From JAABRU01 sp050180235 (GTDB lineage Bacteria > Desulfobacterota > Desulfobacteria > Desulfobacterales > Desulfococcaceae), in NCBI GenBank assembly GCA_050180235.1, contig JBFXEJ010000080.1:1-29991 (forward strand): a DNA stretch of 29,991 nt, read 5' to 3'. How positions within the stretch are numbered: position 1 is the first letter of the stretch; each line of letters opens with the position of its first letter. The notes beneath the pieces are model-generated. The model saw nothing but the letters and a program-made list of their open reading frames with translations. It was not told where the DNA came from and searched no databases. The translations under genes were made by a program, and so were the position numbers. Below are positions 17,267-24,480 of this stretch, in pieces.

Positions 17267-17299
17267 AAAAACCGGATTTTTCACAAAAATCCGGTTTTT
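17267..17299. terminator. Bidirectional hairpin, same stem as 9075-9107
   Basis: AAAAACCGGATTTTT / AAAAATCCGGTTTTT around a CAC loop, with T-rich flanks. It lies between the stress protein gene and the TolC gene, downstream of the former on the minus strand, and could terminate that transcript. The flank AATTTTCGTGTATT matches the inverted flank of the other copy. Confidence 0.55.
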
Positions 17300-17339
17300 C
17301 TGAAAATTTTATGCCTGAAAATTTATGGAACCTTACTTA

Positions 17340-17475
17340 GGTGATTTCCATTAATGATTATACCGTTTTTCGTAGGGCGGGCACGGCTTTTTGTGCCCGC
17401 CGTCCTGCTGAAACGGCGGGCACAAAAAGCCGTGCCCACCCTGCAATGATGGTACATTTTTTCATGGAAATCGCC
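17340..17475 (+). mobile_element. Hairpin miniature element GGTGATTTCC family, copy 2
   Basis: 136 bp between TTA (17337-17339) and TTA (17476-17478), with ends GGTGATTTCC and GGAAATCGCC. The core from about 17374 folds as GGGCGGGCACGGCTTTTTGT against its inverted copy, roughly 27 bp with one internal mismatch, around a 13-base loop. Together with the hairpin at 17267 it fills the 458-base gap downstream of the stress protein gene. Confidence 0.88.
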
Positions 17476-17513
17476 TTAAAGCATGAAAATCTGGTGATTA
17501 AGACCTGAAACCT

Positions 17514-17906
17514 TTATTTTACCGTGACCACCGGGCATCGGGCTTCCATAATCACATAACGGGCAGTGGACCCGAAAATGATTTTTCCCACCCGTGAGCG
17601 CCGTTTCACACCCACAATGATTTCCTCTATATTGTTCTCATTGGCAAATGTGACAATATCCTCACCCGGTTCCAGCCCCCGAATCAGCAGACGGACATCG
17701 CAGAACACTCTGTTTTCCCTGCACAAAGTCTCGGCATAACTCAGATCCCTCTGGGCACTTTCAATTTTTTCCATATCCTCGGCCGCACTGCTTCCCAAAG
17801 AGCGGATAATGAAAAGCCTGCCGCCAAAGGCCCTGATATGCCTGATCCCCAGATTCAGGGCCTCCTTTCCGGCATTTGTTCCGTCATATCCCACCAGAAT
17901 ATTCAT
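17514..17906 (-). CDS. Universal stress protein (UspA family)
   Basis: 130 residues starting at an ATG with GAGGAGA upstream. The fold is recognised from the opening MNILVGYDGTNAGKEAL, the central EEIIVGVKRRSR and the ATP-binding signature G-x2-G-x9-G-(S/T), seen as GVKRRSRVGKIIFGSTARYV. It ends with the usual strand CPVVTVK. Single-domain Usp proteins of this length are cytoplasmic dimers that bind ATP and are induced in growth arrest or stress. It is a single gene with hairpin elements on both sides, so no operon partner can be inferred. Confidence 0.93.
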   Translation of the reverse strand: MNILVGYDGTNAGKEALNLGIRHIRAFGGRLFIIRSLGSSAAEDMEKIESAQRDLSYAETLCRENRVFCDVRLLIRGLEPGEDIVTFANENNIEEIIVGVKRRSRVGKIIFGSTARYVIMEARCPVVTVK

Positions 17907-17964
17907 AGGATTCTCCTCAGAGTTTTTTTCCCCTTATCAGCAAACTGCCGCTTCGTATTACTTA

Positions 17965-18098
17965 GGTGATTTCCATTAAAGATTATACCGTTTTTCGTAG
18001 GGCGGGCACGGCTTTTTGTGCCCGCCGTCCTGCTGAAACGGTGGGCACAAAAGCCGTGCCCACCCTACAATATGGTACATTTTTTCATGGAAATCGCC
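17965..18098 (+). mobile_element. Hairpin miniature element GGTGATTTCC family, copy 3
   Basis: 134 bp between TTA (17962-17964) and TTA (18099-18101). Same ends and hairpin core as copy 2, with a few substitutions. It occupies most of the gap between the SH3 protein gene and the stress protein gene. Confidence 0.88.
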
Positions 18099-18141
18099 TT
18101 ATGCCTTTAAAGGGAATGTACCAGATGTGAACAACTCCCTG

Positions 18142-19404
18142 TCACTGTTTTTTGACAATGATAAGATACAGTTCCTTTTTTACAAAAAAATGCTCCAGTT
18201 CATACTCTGCCCCCGGAACCATATCAAAAACAACCCTGAGATCTGACTGATCTTCCCCATGAAGACCGGTACGGACAGCCTGAATCAGGTTGCCCTTCAC
18301 CTCGGTTTTCTTTTCAATTCCCTTTCCCGGACGGGTATTGGAAAAATCGCAGATAATCCGGATGGAATCGGCTTTGCTGATAGCAATGTCAGGGGGTTTC
18401 GGGCCTTTGTACAGGAAATAAATTTTTTCCTCGTTTTTTCCGCTTTTTTCAATCCTGAGGCCTTCCATTTTATGCAGACGCACTGGGGCACGCTTTGCAA
18501 AGAGTTTTTTATGTGCCCATCCATCCCTGCCGTCAGCCAGTTGCACATGATACCATTCCTCACCGTGTTCCTTTATAACCACAGTATCCCCTTTTTTCAG
18601 AACACTGAGAACCCCGGCTGTCAGGTCAGGCGACACGCGGATATTGCCGTTACCGGTAAGGGAAATGCTGTCTCCGGGTTTTATATCCTTTCCTCTGACT
18701 GTTTTTTCACCCAGAGTGCTTCTGTGCACCCATCCATGCTCCCCGTCATCCAACTGGATATGATACCATTCATCCTTTACCTCGGTAACGGTGACGGCCT
18801 GTCCCTTTTTCAACTGTGCATTGATTTTGGCGTTCAGAGAGGCATCTTTCCGCACATTGGCCTTTTTCACCTGTACGGAAAGGGTTTTGGGGGAGATCGG
18901 GGAATCCTGATCTTTTTTGCTTTCCGGAGTATCGGATTTTTCAGAGGAAACTGCCGTATTTTTTTCTTCCCCGGTTTTCGGAACATCCGGCTTTTCAGCA
19001 GAAGACTCAGCCTTTTTTTCTTCCCCGGTTTTCAGGGCATCCGGCTTTTCAGCAGAAGACTCAGCCTTTTTTTCTTCCCCGGTTTTCAGGGCATCCGGCT
19101 TTTCAGCAGAAGACTCAGCCTTTTTTTCTTCCCCGGTTTTCGGAATACCGGATTTCTCAGAGGAAACCGCTTCTGCTTTATTCCGGCCTTCCGTATCCGC
19201 ACTTTCAGATTCATTGGATGCCGGAATATCTTTTATTTCAGGATTTTTCAATTTTCCGGCTGCCTGAGATGCGGGAACATCTGTTTCTGTCACGGAAGTG
19301 CTGCTTTCCCTGTGAGAAGCTTCCTGCTGTGCCGATACAGCCGGGCCAAAGAGCAGAGCAGTCATCAGACTCGTTGAAAAAACAATAGATTTAATACATT
19401 TCAT
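18142..19404 (-). CDS. Periplasmic SH3b-domain protein with a Lys/Glu repeat and AMIN-like C-terminus
   Basis: 420 residues with AAGGAGG upstream. Residues 1-25 are a signal peptide ending AVSA. Residues 26-170 are polar and low in complexity, including four 18-residue units KTGEEKKAESSAEKPDAL (89-160, the last degenerate). Two bacterial SH3 domains follow: about 176-232 (NVRKDASLNAKINAQLKKG...WYHIQLDDGEHGWVH) and about 252-303 (IRVSPDLTAGVLSVLKKG...WYHVQLADGRDGWAH). The last 110 residues (EKIYFLYKG...IRIICDFSNTRPG...GLHGEDQSDLRVVFDM) resemble an AMIN domain. SH3b and AMIN domains both bind cell-wall material, so a tether or regulator in the periplasm is likely. No enzyme domain is present. 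It is monocistronic. Confidence 0.8.
   Translation of the reverse strand: MKCIKSIVFSTSLMTALLFGPAVSAQQEASHRESSTSVTETDVPASQAAGKLKNPEIKDIPASNESESADTEGRNKAEAVSSEKSGIPKTGEEKKAESSAEKPDALKTGEEKKAESSAEKPDALKTGEEKKAESSAEKPDVPKTGEEKNTAVSSEKSDTPESKKDQDSPISPKTLSVQVKKANVRKDASLNAKINAQLKKGQAVTVTEVKDEWYHIQLDDGEHGWVHRSTLGEKTVRGKDIKPGDSISLTGNGNIRVSPDLTAGVLSVLKKGDTVVIKEHGEEWYHVQLADGRDGWAHKKLFAKRAPVRLHKMEGLRIEKSGKNEEKIYFLYKGPKPPDIAISKADSIRIICDFSNTRPGKGIEKKTEVKGNLIQAVRTGLHGEDQSDLRVVFDMVPGAEYELEHFFVKKELYLIIVKKQ
18925..19140 (-). repeat. 54-bp in-frame tandem repeat in the SH3 protein gene
   Basis: Four 54-bp units encode the KTGEEKKAESSAEKPDAL series. The first two are essentially identical, the third differs in its last residues and the fourth is degenerate. 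The low divergence of the copies suggests recent expansion. The segment acts as a charged spacer between the signal peptide and the SH3 domains. Confidence 0.85.
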
Positions 19405-19703
19405 CAGAACATTCCTCCTTCATGCAGATTAAGTTGACTGGTAAACAAAACCTTCCATCCGGTTCCTGTCCGGACAGTTATGTATATCTTTGTTCATCTT
19501 ATGACAAGCATTCCGGATGATCAATATAAAAATGATCAAAGAGTGCCTGAAAAACTGCAAACTGAGAAAAATATATGATTATATCTGAGGCTGAGCTTTC
19601 CGGATGAAAAAAAACTTTCCTTATGAACAATTTAATGTTAAAAACAAAGATTCATGTTATGCTTCACCGTGATACCCGCGAAAGCCGGTATCATTAACAT
19701 GTT
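19405..19703. other. Gene-free leader region of the SH3 protein gene
   Basis: AT-rich sequence with no credible coding frame. It should contain the promoter of the leftward SH3 protein gene. A short inverted motif (GATACCCGCGAAAGCCGGTATC, 19670-19691) lies next to the miniature element that begins at 19704. I could not single out a promoter with confidence. Confidence 0.5.
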
Positions 19704-19804
19704 GGTGATTTATGAAAATAAATATCCCGGTTCAGTTCACAGGCACAGGGCAAAAACCGGAAACTTCTGCTGCTTTTATAGGATATTCTTTTCCGGAAAT
19801 CACC
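19704..19804 (+). mobile_element. Element with GGTGATTT/GAAATCACC ends, copy 2 (about 101 bp)
   Basis: Shares its interior with the copy at 4747-4841: GAAAATAAATAT, TTCAGTTCACAGG and GGGCAAAA, then TCCGGAAATCACC-TTA at the right. The left flank reads GTT rather than TTA, so the duplication is partly lost. It is followed by CCGGATTCCCGCTTTTGCAG, a common short intergenic repeat. Confidence 0.6.
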
Positions 19805-19869
19805 TTAAATTACCGGATTCCCGCTTTTGCAGGAATGACAGTGAACGGAAATGACCTGATGATTTTTAA

Positions 19870-20181
19870 GGCGATTTCCATGAAAAAATGGGTAGTGGGT
19901 CAAATCATTTGATTCTGGAATTCCCCTCCCTTGAGGGAGGGGTTAGGGGAGGGGGAAAAATCCCCTGCAGTCATACACTTTTTCCCACCCTCCCCCTGCC
20001 CCTCCCTCAAGGGAGGGTAGAGTTTTTTCCGCGTCATCAACCGGTTTGACCCACTACCAAAAAATGTACCATCATTGCAGGGTGGGCACGGCTTTTTGTG
20101 CCCGCCGTCCTGCTGAAACGGCGGGCACAAAAAGCCGTGCCCACCCTACGAAAAACGGTATAATCATTAATGGAAATCACC
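19870..20181 (-). mobile_element. Hairpin miniature element GGTGATTTCC family, copy 4, split by another element
   Basis: Reverse orientation relative to copies 1-3, lying between TAA (19867-19869) and TAA (20182-20184). Without the 168-bp insertion at 19891-20058 and one duplicated AAAAAATG it is 136 bp, the same length as copy 2. The hairpin core is intact on the right part. It lies 70 bases upstream of the CheW operon. Confidence 0.88.
19891..20058. mobile_element. 168-bp element with GGTAGTGGGTCAAA ends nested in a hairpin element
   Basis: Inverted ends GGTAGTGGGTCAAA and TTTGACCCACTACC, flanked by AAAAAATG on both sides (19883-19890, 20059-20066). The interior is a C/G-rich palindrome (CCCTCCCTTGAGGGAGGGG and its inverse) closely related to the body of the 4730-4973 element, which has different ends. 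The terminal nine bases and the 8-bp duplication match the AT-rich elements at 14326, 29387 and 29765. Confidence 0.92.
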
Positions 20182-20253
20182 TAAAATGGATTGCGGAACA
20201 TCAGATGCCAGATTGAGCCGTCAGACAGCAGGTAAGTCATTAGGGAGGTATTT

Positions 20254-20778
20254 TTGTCTGATTATACAGATGTGTATAAAAGTGACCGTATACTCGCGGA
20301 AGTGAAGAAACGCAGAGAAGAGGACAGAATCATTGATACGGAAGAGGAAAAGACCGAACTGGTCATTTTCCGGCTCGGAGAGGATTATTATGCCTTTTTC
20401 GGCAGTGATATTAAGGAAATACTTCCGTATGAATCTGTTACTTTTGTTCCGGGATGTCCCGAATATATCATCGGCATTATCAATGTGCGCGGGGATATTG
20501 AATCAGTCATTGACATTCATCTTCTCATGGGACTGTCTGCAACCGGAGTTACGAAAAAATCCCGTATTGTGATTGGCAGCAGCGGGGGGGTGCGCTCCGG
20601 TATTCTGGTGGATTCCGTTGAAGATGTCATATCGGTTCCCCTGAGCAGTCTCAAACGTCCCATTTCCACACTGGACAGGGCAGTGAAGGATTTTTCCCTG
20701 GGTGGTGAAACCATTTATGAAGACAGGTATGTCACCATCCTTGACATGGGAAAACTGTTCGGAAAGATTCTGGAATGA
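20254..20778 (+). CDS. cheW: CheW-domain coupling protein
   Basis: 174 residues. The start is a TTG at 20254 with a strong GGGAGG six bases upstream; no ATG gives a comparable N-terminus. A charged 35-residue lead precedes the CheW domain. Domain features are ELVIFRLGEDYYAFFGSDIKEILPY, then CPEYIIGIINVRGDIESVIDI (the conserved N-x-R-G) and ILVDSVEDVISVP. It would bridge receptors and a CheA kinase. It overlaps the next gene by four bases (ATGA), so the two are translationally coupled. No receptor or kinase is adjacent, unlike the MCP-cheW-cheA set at the left end. Confidence 0.9.
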   Translation: MSDYTDVYKSDRILAEVKKRREEDRIIDTEEEKTELVIFRLGEDYYAFFGSDIKEILPYESVTFVPGCPEYIIGIINVRGDIESVIDIHLLMGLSATGVTKKSRIVIGSSGGVRSGILVDSVEDVISVPLSSLKRPISTLDRAVKDFSLGGETIYEDRYVTILDMGKLFGKILE

Positions 20779-21206
20779 AAACGGAAAGCAGCAGGCAGGT
20801 TCCGGAGGAAATCAGAATCCTTACCTTTCGAAGCGCTGATATCTGTTTTGGCATGGATATGGAGCAGATCGCTGGAATGCGGAGTCCGAAACAGATAAAT
20901 CCCAAAGATTACCGGCTCTGCCGTTTTGAGGAAAAACTTTCTTTCGGCAGACAGGGAATCAGAACAGATGCCGGAGACTCTCCCATGATTCTGATCCTCA
21001 ATGATGCTGAGAAAATATCGGGCGTCTATATTGGAAGGCCAGAAAATATCAATGTTTCCATACCGGTAAACACCATACAGCCCATGCCCGCTTTTATAGA
21101 TGCCTGCGTGAAATCATCTCCCATCTGGGGTGTGGCCCTGAGAGAGGGAAAAATGATCCTGCTCACGGATTTTTATAAACTCATGGCCCGAAAGCCGGAA
21201 CCATGA
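20775..21206 (+). CDS. Divergent CheW-like domain protein
   Basis: 143 residues starting at the ATG that overlaps the upstream stop. The opening RILTFRSADICFGMDMEQIAGM and the close GVALREGKMILLTDFYKLM match the first and last strands of the CheW fold. The middle strand NxRG loop is absent, replaced by PMILILNDAEKISGVYIG. The CheW fold is short and degenerate here, so the protein may modulate or pair with its upstream partner rather than couple receptors by itself; that is inference. It is cotranscribed with cheW and followed after 22 bases by lnt. Confidence 0.7.
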   Translation: MKTESSRQVPEEIRILTFRSADICFGMDMEQIAGMRSPKQINPKDYRLCRFEEKLSFGRQGIRTDAGDSPMILILNDAEKISGVYIGRPENINVSIPVNTIQPMPAFIDACVKSSPIWGVALREGKMILLTDFYKLMARKPEP

Positions 21207-21228
21207 CATTCTGCAAGATCGGAATATA

Positions 21229-22794
21229 TTGAATTTGTTTTCTGTGCACAGATATGTTTATCCCGTGATCAGCGGTCTGCTGCTGACCGGAGCCTTTCCC
21301 CGTACCGGACTCTATTGGCTGGCATGGTTTGCCCTGATTCCCCTGCTCTGGTCTCTGCGGAATGTATCCTGCAAAGAAAGCTTCCGGCTGGGATTCATTG
21401 CCGGTCTGGTTCATTATCTGGGACTGGTGTACTGGCTGGTTTATACCATGCAGACCTATGGCGGTCTGCCGGTATATCTTTCGGTTCCCCTTCTGTTTCT
21501 GCTGGCCGCATACCTGGCCCTGTATCCGGCTTTTTTTTCCCTGCTTATAACATCTGCTGCCCGGAAACCGTTTTTCCTGTTATGCCTGATGCCCTTTGCA
21601 TGGGTGGCTCTGGAATATGCACGCTCTCATCTGCTGAGCGGTTTTCCCTGGGAACTGCTGGGATATTCCCAGTTCCGATGTCTGCATCTTATTCAGATTT
21701 CAGATATAACAGGCGTTTACGGTGTTTCCTTTCTCCTTGTGCTGATCAATGCAGCAGTTTTTGTTCTTGTGCTGTATGTGCTGAAATCAGACTGGCAGGG
21801 GGAAAGAACCGGCAAAGGTTTCACATACGCTGTATTGGCAACCGCTCTGATCTGCCTCGGCATCATCGCATTTTACGGGAAAATACGCATTCAGACAGTT
21901 GCGGAACTGGAAAAGACATCGCCTGTCATAAAAGCAGCGGCTGTGCAGGGAAATATTGATCAGATGGTCAAATGGGACCCCGCGTTTCAGGAAGGCAGCA
22001 CCCGGAAATACGTGGAACTTTCTCTTTCGGTAAAGGAAAACCGCCCGGATCTGGTGGTATGGCCCGAAACCGCTGCCCCTTTTTATTTTTCACACAATAC
22101 AGAACTCACCCGTACAGTTACAGACGGCATCCGGCAGATCGGTGCATGGTTTCTCATCGGCAGTCCTTCCTGGGAGCGCGGGGAACAGGGAGCTGATTAT
22201 TACAACAGTGCATATCTTATCAGTCCCGAAGGAGAAGTGGCGGGCCGGTTTGACAAAGTTCACCTTGTGCCTTTCGGTGAATATGTGCCCCTGAAAAAAT
22301 GGCTGCCCTTTGTAAAAAAACTCGTGGCCCAGGTCGGGGATTTCAAAACCGGTACAAAAGGGGAGATTCTGTCTGCCGGCAGATTTGGGATGGGAGTGCT
22401 GATCTGCTATGAAATCATTTTTCCGGAACTTTCGGCAGCAGCAGTAAAAAATGGAGCGGATCTGCTGGTCAATATCACCAATGATGCCTGGTACGGAAAC
22501 AGCAGCGCTCCGTATCAGCATTTTTCCATGTCCGTATTCCGTGCCGTGGAAAACAGACGATCTTTGGTGCGTGCTGCCAATACGGGAATCAGCGGGTTTG
22601 TGGATCCGGCCGGCAGCATTTTGCAGACTACCCGGCTTTTCCGGGATGCGGCAGTGACAGAGGATCTGCCTGCTATTAATGCAAAGACATTTTATACCCG
22701 TCACGGTGATCTGTTTGCCATAATCTGTGTGCTGACAGCCGTTTTTCTCATAATACTTTTCCGAAACAGGAAAGAGCCGTTTAAGGGGAAATAA
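21229..22794 (+). CDS. lnt: Apolipoprotein N-acyltransferase Lnt
   Basis: 521 residues; transfers an acyl chain from phospholipid to the N-terminal Cys of lipoproteins in the inner membrane. The N-terminal 215 residues contain six to seven membrane helices and the typical SGFPWELLGYSQ. The periplasmic nitrilase domain carries the catalytic triad Glu280 (VVWPETAAPF), Lys343 (FDKVHLVPFGEY) and Cys393 (LICYEIIFPE), and the typical NITNDAWYG. A final membrane helix anchors the C-terminus. The start appears to be TTG at 21229, six residues before the first membrane helix; the ribosome site (CGGAA) is weak, and translation may be coupled to the CheW-like gene. Pairing with CheW genes looks incidental. 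Confidence 0.93.
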   Translation: MNLFSVHRYVYPVISGLLLTGAFPRTGLYWLAWFALIPLLWSLRNVSCKESFRLGFIAGLVHYLGLVYWLVYTMQTYGGLPVYLSVPLLFLLAAYLALYPAFFSLLITSAARKPFFLLCLMPFAWVALEYARSHLLSGFPWELLGYSQFRCLHLIQISDITGVYGVSFLLVLINAAVFVLVLYVLKSDWQGERTGKGFTYAVLATALICLGIIAFYGKIRIQTVAELEKTSPVIKAAAVQGNIDQMVKWDPAFQEGSTRKYVELSLSVKENRPDLVVWPETAAPFYFSHNTELTRTVTDGIRQIGAWFLIGSPSWERGEQGADYYNSAYLISPEGEVAGRFDKVHLVPFGEYVPLKKWLPFVKKLVAQVGDFKTGTKGEILSAGRFGMGVLICYEIIFPELSAAAVKNGADLLVNITNDAWYGNSSAPYQHFSMSVFRAVENRRSLVRAANTGISGFVDPAGSILQTTRLFRDAAVTEDLPAINAKTFYTRHGDLFAIICVLTAVFLIILFRNRKEPFKGK

Positions 22795-22814
22795 ATTGTA
22801 AAAGTACATTTTCA

Positions 22815-22838
22815 TCATTCCGGCTTTCACCGGAATGA
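22815..22838. terminator. Hairpin downstream of lnt
   Basis: TCATTCCGG pairs with CCGGAATGA around a 6-base loop, 20 bases after the lnt stop. No long T-run follows, so termination strength is uncertain. The sequence also resembles the short intergenic repeat ATTCCCGCTTT...GGAATGAC seen at 19814-19840. Confidence 0.4.
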
Positions 22839-22865
22839 CCGCGGATACACTGCGGTTATAGAAAA

Positions 22866-23156
22866 TTCGACGATAAAGAGAAAGACATGCTGCTCAATCC
22901 GGATGTGGTTATTGAAGTGATGTCAGACTCAGCCGAAAGTTATAATCGGGGCAAAAAATTCGGGCATTACCGTCAGATCGCGTCTCTGAAAGAATATGTC
23001 CTGATTTCCCGGAATATCAGGAAAACAGAAAAATCCTTAAAAACAGATCATCTCCGGTGGATATGGGATGAAACAGACGAAAAAAATCCTGAAATTATTC
23101 TGGAATCAGCCGGATGTTCTCTGCATCCTGACGAGATGTATGACAAGTTTTTTTAA
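22866..23156 (+). pseudogene. Uma2-family endonuclease, C-terminal fragment
   Basis: The frame carries FDDKEKDMLLNPDVVIEVMSDSAESYNRGKKFGHYRQIASLKEYVLIS and ends with NPEIILESAGCSLHPDEMYDKFF. This is the C-terminal half of Uma2/DUF820 PD-(D/E)XK proteins, including the Glu of VIEVMS and the Lys of GKKFGHY. The family is normally about 190 residues. The N-terminal half is gone, replaced at 22815-22865 by an intergenic repeat and a stop. An ATG at 22887 exists but has no good ribosome site. It is most likely a relic, not a functional nuclease. Confidence 0.75.
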
Positions 23157-23166
23157 CGGGAAATGT

Positions 23167-23189
23167 CGGATTACGCTCACGCTAATCCG
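23167..23189. repeat. Short inverted repeat after the Uma2 fragment
   Basis: CGGATTA and TAATCCG enclose CGCTCACGC, the common intergenic GGATTACGCTCACGCTAATCC motif found in many genomes. It lies 10 bases past the Uma2 fragment stop and may mark the left boundary of the IS110 region. Confidence 0.4.
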
Positions 23190-23214
23190 ACCTTGTATGT
23201 TGGGATTGAGTTGA

Positions 23215-23424
23215 CCCGCCCCATGCGTCAGAGTATAAGATTTAAGAAAGTCTGTACCGTTCTGTCCGCCCGGCGGCCGCCGGGCGGACAGGCGGCGGAG
23301 AGATCGTTCCGACCCCGGGTTCCGAACCCGTCAGTAGCCGGATCCGCCGCCGCATCCTTAAAAACAGCCCGGACAGTCGCATGGGGCATAAAATGACCCC
23401 GCATACAGGGAAGGGATAAATAAT
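23215..23424 (+). ncRNA. Candidate bridge RNA/left-end region of an IS110-type element
   Basis: The 210 bases before the transposase start are non-coding, GC-rich and highly structured. They contain a perfect 30-bp palindrome at 23262-23291 and smaller stems (CCGGGTTCC...). IS110-group elements carry a guide 'bridge' RNA in the left end just upstream of the recombinase, and this position fits. Limits are guesses, and no guide loops were matched to a target. The GGGTTCCGAACCC segment is not a tRNA T-arm, because no cloverleaf surrounds it. Confidence 0.35.
23262..23291. repeat. Perfect 30-bp GC-rich palindrome
   Basis: The first 15 bases, CTGTCCGCCCGGCGG, are followed directly by their reverse complement. 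Almost entirely G and C in a moderate-GC window. It lies 134 bases before the IS110-type transposase start and would form a loop-less cruciform or, in RNA, a very stable hairpin. Confidence 0.9.
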
Positions 23425-24361
23425 ATGAATAATTGTATAGTGATAGATATTTCCAAGCACACCTTTGATGTTCACTTTCTGTGTGACTGTTCTGATCATC
23501 ACATTGATTACAGTCCTGAAAACATACAGAAAACTGTGATGATGTGCCGTTCTGCAAAACCGGAACTCATCGTCATGGAGGCCACCGGGGGGTTACGAAC
23601 TTCCACTGACCGGAGAACTTTATGCTGCAGGGCTTCCGGTTGCAGTTGTCAATCCGAAACGCATCCGCGATTTTGCCAAAGCCGCAGAAAAAACAGCCAA
23701 AACCGATAAAATCGATGCCCGCATCATCGCCCGGTTCGCAGCCGTCATGGAGCCGCCTGTCAGAAATCTGCAGGATGACACATCCTTTGAAATCAGGACA
23801 TTGGTCGTCAGAAAACGTCAGCTCACGGACATGCGCACAGCGGAAAAGAACCGCATGGAGCACATCCGGGATGAATTCATTGAAGAGAGCATCCGGGCTG
23901 TGACTGACACCATTGAAACACAGATCCGCCTGATTCAGGAAAGAATCCGTGATCTCATTGCATCCGTCCCGGAACTGAAACAGAAAAGTGAACTGATTCA
24001 GTCTGTTCCGGGCATAGGGGAAAACACCGCCGCCGCCCTGGTGAGCGGACTGCCGGAGATCGGCACACTGAACCGGAGGGAAATCGCGGCACTGACAGGA
24101 ACGGCCCCCGTGAACCGGGACAGCGGTCAGTTCCGGGGAAAACGCATGACCGGCGGGGGCCGTGGCGAAATCAGACACCTGCTGTATATGCCCGTTTTGG
24201 CCGCGATCCGTCACAATCCGGTCATCCGCAAATATTACCAAAGGCTTGTTTCTGCGGGTAAAATCAAAATGGTGGCTGTAACGGCCTGCATGAGAAAGCT
24301 CATCGTTATTGTCAACAGCATGGTTGCAAAAAATGAGGTTTGGCGTCCAAAAACCTCTTGA
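23425..24361 (+). pseudogene. IS110-family transposase with a +1 frameshift
   Basis: GGGAAGGGA precedes the ATG. The first frame (MNNCIVIDISKHTFDVHF...VMEATGG) continues in another frame (YELPLTGELYAAGLPVAVVNPKRIRDFAKA...) if one G is removed from the GGGGGG run at about 23586-23591. Joined, it gives about 311 residues. RuvC-like DEDD residues are the Asp of VIDIS, the Glu of MEATGG and the two Asp of TDKIDARI. The C-terminal Transposase_IS116 part has SVPGIGENTAAAL and the SGQFRGKRMTGGGRGEIR region, with the Ser expected to form the covalent link. IS110 recombinases act with a bridge RNA. The frameshift is in a homopolymer, so it may be a sequencing error, a real mutation or programmed slippage. 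It ends 119 bases before the NTPase operon. Confidence 0.85.
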
Positions 24362-24480
24362 CATCTAACACAGTCGCTACAATGTACAATGAACAGAAAA
24401 TCGCATACATTGAAGAATTACGCATATCATGAAATCCGATGGATTGTAACAGACTGTTTTTGATAAGGAGATACAAAAAA

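Noticed and set aside
18259..19377. 372-codon rightward frame over the SH3 protein gene
   Set aside because: It is antisense to a gene with a signal peptide and two SH3 domains, and its Phe-rich repeats mirror the Lys/Glu repeats.
23313..23332. tRNA T-arm-like GGGTTCCGAACCC
   Set aside because: The loop has one extra base and no acceptor, D or anticodon arms surround it.
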